Shown: piece by piece, positions 1 through 4,648 of the stretch
Position numbering within the stretch: the stretch's first letter is position 1
Layout of the letters: each line of letters opens with the position of its first letter
DNA from: Chloroflexota bacterium
Lineage (GTDB): Bacteria > Chloroflexota > Limnocylindria > P2-11E
Assembly (NCBI GenBank): GCA_013695575.1
Contig: JACDAF010000065.1
Location: 1-5,846 of the forward strand
Length of the DNA stretch: 5,846 bases
Reading direction: 5' to 3'
The notes under the pieces: model-generated
The model's input: only the letters and a program-made list of their open reading frames with translations
The model's database searches: none
What the model was told of the DNA's origin: nothing
Program-made: the position numbers and the translations under genes

Positions 1-191
1 TCGAAGGCACGCGGGCACAGCTCGCGAACAATGAGCTTCGCTGCCCGAAGTGCAATCGCAAGGTCGCGAGCGACGATCCGCTGAAGTTCGTCGGCACCTT
101 GGGCCACAGCGAGCCATCGCTCGCGACACTCACCTGCCCGCGCTGCCGGACCATGATCGGCATCCGCTTCGTCGCGGAGAAGGCCGGCTAA
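1..191 (+). CDS. Zinc-ribbon protein, 3' end only
   Basis: The reading frame enters from outside the window with its first full codon at position 3. It runs 62 codons to a TAA at 189-191. No ATG or GTG occurs in frame, and the only TTG lies after the first cysteine pair, so the start is upstream of the window. The visible part has two CxxC pairs: CPKC at visible residues 14-17 and CPRC at 45-48. They are separated by 27 residues that include an acidic-hydrophobic stretch and a GTLGH turn. Two CxxC knuckles at this spacing are typical of a small structural zinc ribbon in which all four Cys bind one zinc ion. I do not recognise the family and cannot say whether the ribbon is the whole protein or the tail of a larger one. 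The tail after the second knuckle is short (IRFVAEKAG). Coding potential is well supported by G/C-ending codons and the cysteine pattern; the function is unknown. Confidence 0.72.
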   Translation, partial: EGTRAQLANNELRCPKCNRKVASDDPLKFVGTLGHSEPSLATLTCPRCRTMIGIRFVAEKAG

Positions 192-207
192 GCGCTCCGC
201 CGGCCTT
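180..207 (+). terminator. Perfect 9-bp inverted repeat at the zinc-ribbon stop codon (terminator-like hairpin or operator)
   Basis: AAGGCCGGC at 180-188 is exactly complementary to GCCGGCCTT at 199-207. The 10-nt loop (189-198) contains the TAA stop of the upstream gene. The stem is very GC-rich and would fold strongly in RNA. No U-tract follows, because the sequence continues GACTCCGCG, so it is not a classic intrinsic terminator. The last two bases of the 3' arm are also the first two of the TTGACT -35 box of the amidase promoter. A dimeric regulator bound to the repeat could therefore block that promoter. Terminator-like hairpin and operator are both possible, and the sequence alone does not decide between them. 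Confidence 0.5.
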
Positions 208-235
208 GACTCCGCGTGCACGGCGAGGCTACGGT
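206..235 (+). promoter_or_regulatory. Promoter for the amidase gene, predicted leaderless
   Basis: A -35 box TTGACT (206-211) matches five of six bases of the housekeeping consensus TTGACA. It is followed after 18 bp by a -10 box TACGGT (230-235), which has the TAnnnT pattern typical of actinobacterial promoters. Initiation about 7 nt past the -10 box would fall at roughly 241-243, and the amidase ATG is at 245. The transcript would have almost no 5' leader, which agrees with the lack of a convincing Shine-Dalgarno sequence before that ATG. Confidence 0.6.
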
Positions 236-244
236 CCCAGCCCC

Positions 245-1303
245 ATGAGAAGTGTCATCACCGTACTGACGCTCGCCGTCCTGCTCGCGGGGCCACTGAG
301 TGGCTCGGCAGACGCGGTGCCCGGCTACCCGCCGATGCGCTGGGAGGAGGCGTCCCGGGCCAATTACACGGCGGGACGCGCGGGGGCCATCCGCCGCATC
401 GTGGTGCACGCGACCCACGGGTCGTACCGCGGTGCCATCTCGTGGTTCAGATCGCCGAGCGCGAAGGCGAGCGCGCACTACATCATCCGCGCCAGTGACG
501 GCGAGATCACCCAGATGGTCCGCGAGGCCGACACCGCCTGGCACGTTCGGGGAGCGAACCGCGACAGCATCGGCATCGAGCACGAGTACGAGCCCGGCCG
601 GGTCGGGTTCACTGACGCGCAGTACCGTTCATCGGCCGAGCTCGTGTGCGCGATCACCAGGCGCTACGGCTTGCGCGCTGATCGCGCGACGGTGATCGGT
701 CATGTGGAGGTGCCCGGGTCCGACCACACCGATCCCGGTCCCAATTGGAGCTGGTCCTACTACATGAGCCTTGTCGCACGCTGCTCTGGCGCGAGTGCCG
801 CAGCGGCACCGTGGATCATCACGAGCGCCGCGAGCCCCGGCGGAGCCGTCCCGCCGCCGGGCCTTGGCCCCGGTGCGGACGGCGCGGCGGTGCGCTCACT
901 TCAGGACCGGCTCGTCGCCCTCGGCTTCCTGCGCGCCGCCGACGCCGCGACCGCGCCTGGCCGCTTCGGGCCGTTCACTGAAGCGGCGGTGCTCGGATTC
1001 CAGCGGGCGAACGGCGTCCCCGCGACCGGCTACTACGGATCGCTCAGCGCGGCGGCGATGACACGAACCGTCGAGCAGGCCGCGGCGGTTCCGGTCGAGC
1101 AGCTGTCCCTCGGGGCGCGCTCGGAGGCCGTCTCCACGCTCCAGAGCCTCCTGCGGTCGCTGGGCCATTTGGACGTCGTCACCGGATACTTCGGGCCACA
1201 GACAGAGGCGGCGGTCCGGCGGTTCCAGGCGGCGAACGGTGTTCCGGCGACGGGTGTGTACGGGCCGCTCACGCGCAGCGCGCTCGCGAGCCGCGCCCGC
1301 TAG
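245..1303 (+). CDS. Secreted N-acetylmuramoyl-L-alanine amidase with two peptidoglycan-binding repeats
   Basis: This 352-residue protein probably cleaves the amide bond between N-acetylmuramic acid and the peptide stem, acting in the cell wall. A signal peptide comes first: a short basic start, a hydrophobic core at about 4-19, and probable cleavage near 24 after SADA. An Amidase_2 (AmpD/T7-lysozyme-like) domain spans about 30-180. By family pattern the likely zinc ligands are H55 (IVVHAT), H153 (IGHVEVPG) and D163 (HTDPGP), with catalytic E112 (SIGIEHE). The third ligand is Asp, as in AmpD, rather than the Cys of T7 lysozyme. An Ala/Pro-rich linker at about 181-205 leads to two PG_binding_1 repeats (about 208-273 and 288-349), each with the FGP.TEAAV..FQ..NGVPATG.YG signature. 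The first repeat has a slightly longer loop before its FGP. The frame stays open upstream to 50, but only the ATG at 245 starts directly with a signal peptide, and it sits behind the promoter. The role could be growth, division or lysis of competitors; the sequence does not say which. Confidence 0.93.
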   Translation: MRSVITVLTLAVLLAGPLSGSADAVPGYPPMRWEEASRANYTAGRAGAIRRIVVHATHGSYRGAISWFRSPSAKASAHYIIRASDGEITQMVREADTAWHVRGANRDSIGIEHEYEPGRVGFTDAQYRSSAELVCAITRRYGLRADRATVIGHVEVPGSDHTDPGPNWSWSYYMSLVARCSGASAAAAPWIITSAASPGGAVPPPGLGPGADGAAVRSLQDRLVALGFLRAADAATAPGRFGPFTEAAVLGFQRANGVPATGYYGSLSAAAMTRTVEQAAAVPVEQLSLGARSEAVSTLQSLLRSLGHLDVVTGYFGPQTEAAVRRFQAANGVPATGVYGPLTRSALASRAR

Positions 1304-1343
1304 CGTTCCTCCGCAGGGCCCCCTTCGTGCATCGTAGGCGCGG

Positions 1344-3014
1344 GTGACCGCACCAGTTGACGTCGCGGAGCGCGCGCTACATCTGAGCGCGCTCGCGGAG
1401 CGCCGCTGGCGGCTGCCGACGGACGAGCCGCCGGCCCGGGATCGTGCTCGCCAGCTCCGCGAGCACCTGACCTCCTATGTGATGCCCCGTGTCGCCTCCC
1501 TCGACGCGCCGCTGCTCGTCGCGCTCCTCGGGCCAACGGGTGCCGGGAAGTCAAGCCTCATGAACGCCCTTGCCGGAGCGGTGGTGAGTCCACCCGGCGT
1601 GCTGCGGCCCACGACCCGCGAGGCCGTCGTCGTAGCCACCGCGGAGGACGCTGCGACCCTCGCCCAGGGCCCGTTGCGCGCGATCCCCGCAGCCAGCCTC
1701 GCCTACGTCACCCAGGGCGCCCGCCCGGGCGTCGTGGTGGTCGACTCACCGGATATCGACTCGATCGAGCGCTCGAACCGCGCGCTCGCCGACACCCTGG
1801 TAGAGGCCGCCGACCTGTGCGTCTTCGTCACGACAGCGTCCCGGTATGCGGACCAGGTCCCGTGGGACGTGCTTGGGCGCGCGCGCCAGCGCGGGCTGCC
1901 GCTCGTGATCGTCGTCAACCGGCTGCCCGCGGACCCCGCCGACCGCATCGATGTGCTCACGGACCTCGGGCGCCTGGTCCGCGATGCCGGGCTCACCGGG
2001 ACCGAAGCGGAAGTGGAGATCGTCCCGGTGGCCGAGGGTGAGCTCGACGATGCCGGTCAGGCGATCGCGAGGTCCGCCGCCGCGCCGGTGCTCGCGCGTA
2101 TCGACGCGCTCGCGGCCGATCGTGACGAGCGGCTCAGCCTGGCGCGTCGCGCTCTCGCGGGTGCGCTCGCCGGCCTCACGCCGCTGGCCTCGAGCGTCGC
2201 GGACGACACCGAGGCACAGGCGCAGCGCGTCACGAGCCTCGTCGATCTGGCGCGCGATGCCTACGCGGGCGCGCTTGCGGATCTCCGCAGGGACCTGCGC
2301 GACGGCCGTTTCCTCCGTGAGGAGGTGCTCCGGCAGTGGCACTCGTTCGTGAACGCCGACCAGGTGACGCGCTTCTTCTCGTCGGGGATCGGGCGGATCC
2401 GCGGCGCTGTCCTCGCTGCCATCCGTGGAACACCGGTGGCGCCCGTCGGCATCGTCGAGCGCGAGGCGACCAGCGATGTGATCGTGCTCGCGCTCGCACA
2501 TGCGGCCGAGGGCGCGCGGCGGGTGGCCGAGCAGTGGTCCGCGCGGCCCGCCGGAGCAGCTCTCCTTGCCGCCGATCCGGCGCTGTGGAGCGCGAGCGCC
2601 ACATTCGATGCCGAGCTCCGGCCGCGGCTGCTGGAGTGGGTCGGGGGCATCGCGGAGGACGTACGCGCCCGCGGGGCGACCAAGCGGACCCTCGCCTTCG
2701 GGGCGTCCATCGGCGTCAACGTCGTGGGCGTCGCCGTGATGCTCGGCGTCTTCGCGCACACGGCTGGCATCACCGGCACCGAGGTGGGGATCGCCGCCGC
2801 AACGGGTTTCCTCAACCAGAAGCTGCTGCAGGCCCTCTTCGGCGAGGCAGCGATGACGCAGATGATCGATCAGGCGCGGGCCAGTCTCGATGCTCTGCTC
2901 GAAGGCGCGTTCATCGCCGAGCGCGCGCGCTTCGAAGCCCTCGTACCTGCCCCGCACGAGCTGCGAGCCCTTGCCGCGGAGCTGCGCGAGGCCGCCGCCG
3001 AGCTCGCGGCGTGA
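1344..3014 (+). CDS. Dynamin-like membrane GTPase, first of a tandem pair (divergent G4 motif)
   Basis: This 556-residue GTPase starts at GTG 1344. An in-frame TAG at 1335-1337 excludes any earlier start. The P-loop (G1) is GPTGAGKSS at 63-71. The likely G2 threonines are T90/T91 in LRPTTRE. G3 is DSPD at 134-137, with Asp in place of the usual Gly of DxxG. The G4 position reads VVNRLPAD (190-197) instead of N/TKxD, so guanine recognition may be altered. A largely helical, Arg/Ala/Glu-rich region (about 240-445) follows, and then a Gly-rich hydrophobic module at about 449-500 that could form a membrane hairpin or paddle. This order fits bacterial dynamin-like proteins. The next gene encodes a paralog and overlaps this one by 4 bases, so the two are probably co-translated. 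The gap to the amidase is only 40 bases, with no clear terminator, so read-through is possible. The likely role is membrane remodelling or tethering during division or stress, as for DynA/DynB and IniA/IniC, but orthology was not tested. A generic Era/YfjP-type GTPase is the alternative. Confidence 0.88.
   Translation: MTAPVDVAERALHLSALAERRWRLPTDEPPARDRARQLREHLTSYVMPRVASLDAPLLVALLGPTGAGKSSLMNALAGAVVSPPGVLRPTTREAVVVATAEDAATLAQGPLRAIPAASLAYVTQGARPGVVVVDSPDIDSIERSNRALADTLVEAADLCVFVTTASRYADQVPWDVLGRARQRGLPLVIVVNRLPADPADRIDVLTDLGRLVRDAGLTGTEAEVEIVPVAEGELDDAGQAIARSAAAPVLARIDALAADRDERLSLARRALAGALAGLTPLASSVADDTEAQAQRVTSLVDLARDAYAGALADLRRDLRDGRFLREEVLRQWHSFVNADQVTRFFSSGIGRIRGAVLAAIRGTPVAPVGIVEREATSDVIVLALAHAAEGARRVAEQWSARPAGAALLAADPALWSASATFDAELRPRLLEWVGGIAEDVRARGATKRTLAFGASIGVNVVGVAVMLGVFAHTAGITGTEVGIAAATGFLNQKLLQALFGEAAMTQMIDQARASLDALLEGAFIAERARFEALVPAPHELRALAAELREAAAELAA
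3011..3014 (+). promoter_or_regulatory. GTGA stop/start overlap coupling the two GTPases
   Basis: The TGA stop of the first GTPase (3012-3014) is embedded in the GTG start (3011-3013) of the second. No good Shine-Dalgarno lies in the preceding 20 bases, which are GC-rich coding sequence. This arrangement usually means that a terminating ribosome re-initiates at once, keeping two subunits at a fixed ratio. Confidence 0.8.
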
Positions 3015-4588
3015 ACCTCGCCGCCTGCCTCGATGCGCTGGCCGAGGCCATCGAAGCGGCGTCCGGACTCGGTCTCGATGTCTCCCCGGCCGTCGCGGTG
3101 CGCGATACCGCCCGCGACCGCCTGCGCTTCCCCGGTGCGACGTACGTGCTCGCGCTCGCTGGCGGGACCGGTGTCGGCAAGTCGAGCCTGCTGAACGCGA
3201 TCGCCGGGACCACCGTGAGCCCGGCGGCGGCCCGCAGACCCACCACCTCCGAGCCCGTCGCGTGGGTGCCGCGCGGTGCTCGCGAGGAGCTCGCTCCGCT
3301 GCTCGATTGGCTCGGCGTCCGGGAGGTCCGTGAGCACGCCGACCCGCGAGCGGCGAACGTCGCGATCCTCGATCTGCCCGACCTCGACTCGATCGCGCCC
3401 GAGCATCGCGCGCGCGTCGACGAGCTGCTGCCACGTGTCGATGCGGTGGTGTGGGTCGCCGATCCGGAGAAGTACAAGGACGCCGTGCTGCACGACGAGT
3501 ACATGCGGATGTGGATGCCGCGTCTGGCGCGCCAGCTCGTCGTCGTGAACAAGGCCGACCGCCTCACCGCCGATGACGGCGAGCGCATCCGGCGCGACCT
3601 GGCCTCGAGCATCGGGACCGCCCGGTCGCGGGACGTCGACGTCGTGCTCGCGTCCGCCGCGCGCGGGGAGGCCGGGATCGAGCGGGTACGTGCGTGGATC
3701 GCTGGCGGTGCGGACGCGAAGCGCATCATCGCGGAGCGCGTGGCCGCCGAAGCGAAGGCTGCCTCACGCGAGCTGGCGGAGCGTGCCGGCGTCGCATCCG
3801 GAGCGGCGCCACTCGTACCCGCAAGCCGGCGCACCCAGGCCACGCGCGATGTCATCCGCGAAGCCCTGGCGGTGCTCGACATGAACGGGCTGGAGCGCCA
3901 GGCTGTGGCCGCGACCCGCCTTGCCGCCCGGCCCCGTGGAGCCGGCCCGCTCGGTCCGCTCACCGCGGCGGCATACCGCTGGAGCGGCCGCGCGCAGGTC
4001 AAGGCGGAGCCCGCCGCGTACTTACGCAGGTGGCGGGAGCGTGGTGCGCTTGCGCGCGCGACGGAGCCTGTGCGTGCCCTCGTCAGCGAATCGATGGCCG
4101 CGGCTCCCCCTTCCCTGCGTGCCCGCGTTGCGGCCGCCGTCGATGCGGCTGCGCTGAACGCCCGGTTCGCGGCGGCGCTCGACGCGGCGGTCGCGACGCC
4201 GCTCGGCCCAGCGCCGACGAGCTTCGCCTGGCCGCTCATCGGACTCGGTCAGTACCTCGTGACCGCCACCCTCGTCTTCACCGGCCTCTGGGTCGCGGTG
4301 ATCGCATTCGGCCAGGTCCCGACAGCCGCCGCGGCGCTGCCTCTGCTAGGTCCGGTGCCGACACCGCTGCTCTTGCTGGCGGCGGCCCTGGCCGCCGGCT
4401 ACGTCCTCGCGAGGCTGCTTGGGGCGCACGCGCTCTGGCTCGGCCGACGGTGGGCAGGCCGGATGCGGCGGGCCATCACGGCCGAGCTCGACGGCCGCCT
4501 CGCGCTCGCGGCCTTCACGCCGCTCGACACGCTCGATTCGGGCCGCGAGCGGCTGGCCACGGCCCATGCAGCAGCACGCGACTGCTAG
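3011..4588 (+). CDS. Dynamin-like/YfjP-like membrane GTPase, second of a tandem pair (complete G motifs)
   Basis: This 525-residue GTPase starts at GTG 3011, within GTGA, where the start overlaps the stop of the preceding GTPase. The frame is open far upstream, but earlier starts would lie deep in that gene. G1 is GGTGVGKSS at 51-59, G2 RPTTSE at 76-81 and G3 DLPD at 121-124. G4 is a canonical NKAD at 180-183, and G5 is probably ASAARG at 214-219. The GTPase domain aligns block by block with its neighbour: NA.AG..VSP, RPTT.E, D.PD.DSI and a Y.D motif in both. A helical middle (about 232-400) precedes two strong membrane helices at about 409-433 and 452-470, then a basic amphipathic stretch (LGRRWAGRMRRA). 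The family link is dynamin-like or YfjP-like; I infer that it forms a hetero-oligomer with its neighbour on the membrane. A single TTA leucine codon (4022-4024, L338) is unusual for this base composition. No Shine-Dalgarno is evident, so translation probably depends on coupling. Confidence 0.88.
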   Translation: MNLAACLDALAEAIEAASGLGLDVSPAVAVRDTARDRLRFPGATYVLALAGGTGVGKSSLLNAIAGTTVSPAAARRPTTSEPVAWVPRGAREELAPLLDWLGVREVREHADPRAANVAILDLPDLDSIAPEHRARVDELLPRVDAVVWVADPEKYKDAVLHDEYMRMWMPRLARQLVVVNKADRLTADDGERIRRDLASSIGTARSRDVDVVLASAARGEAGIERVRAWIAGGADAKRIIAERVAAEAKAASRELAERAGVASGAAPLVPASRRTQATRDVIREALAVLDMNGLERQAVAATRLAARPRGAGPLGPLTAAAYRWSGRAQVKAEPAAYLRRWRERGALARATEPVRALVSESMAAAPPSLRARVAAAVDAAALNARFAAALDAAVATPLGPAPTSFAWPLIGLGQYLVTATLVFTGLWVAVIAFGQVPTAAAALPLLGPVPTPLLLLAAALAAGYVLARLLGAHALWLGRRWAGRMRRAITAELDGRLALAAFTPLDTLDSGRERLATAHAAARDC

Positions 4589-4633
4589 GAGAAGGACGGC
4601 CTTGCCGCGGGAAAGCACCGTTCCGGGGGCCGC

Positions 4634-4639
4634 TACGTT
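4634..4639 (+). promoter_or_regulatory. Possible -10 box for the membrane sensor gene
   Basis: TACGTT fits the TAnnnT -10 pattern. It is followed by exactly 9 nt and then the GTG at 4649. The amidase gene has the same geometry (TACGGT, 9 nt, ATG). No convincing -35 box is found 16-19 bp upstream. AGAGG at 4640-4644 could instead act as a weak Shine-Dalgarno only 4 nt from the GTG, in which case the gene would simply be read from an upstream promoter. Confidence 0.35.
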
Positions 4640-4648
4640 AGAGGCATC

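Noticed and set aside
50..244. Upstream extension of the amidase frame to an ATG at 50
   Set aside because: It overlaps the zinc-ribbon gene in another frame and would bury the signal peptide. The ATG at 245 begins with the signal peptide and follows a promoter.
1304..1343. Possible terminator or promoter between the amidase and the first GTPase
   Set aside because: No stable hairpin with a usable loop was found. The only promoter-like hexamer is a weak CATCGT at 1330-1335 without a -35 box, which is not enough to annotate.
2336..3010. Upstream extension of the second GTPase frame to an ATG at 2336
   Set aside because: The extra 225 residues are Arg-rich shadow sequence overlapping the first GTPase's helical and membrane regions. 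The conserved protein begins naturally at GTG 3011, in the 4-base overlap.
1746..3434. Long minus-strand open frame (562 codons) opposite both GTPases
   Set aside because: It is Arg/Gly/Ala/Pro-rich low-complexity translation with no recognisable motif, and it lies opposite strongly supported GTPase genes. High GC makes such stop-free antisense frames common.
2911..4239. Long minus-strand open frame (442 codons) opposite the second GTPase
   Set aside because: It is a Ser/Ala/Arg-rich shadow with no motifs, entirely antisense to a gene with complete G1-G5 motifs.
4597..4607. CGGC-CTT-GCCG small hairpin upstream of the sensor gene
   Set aside because: The 4-bp stem with a 3-nt loop and no T-tract is too short to separate from chance in GC-rich DNA.
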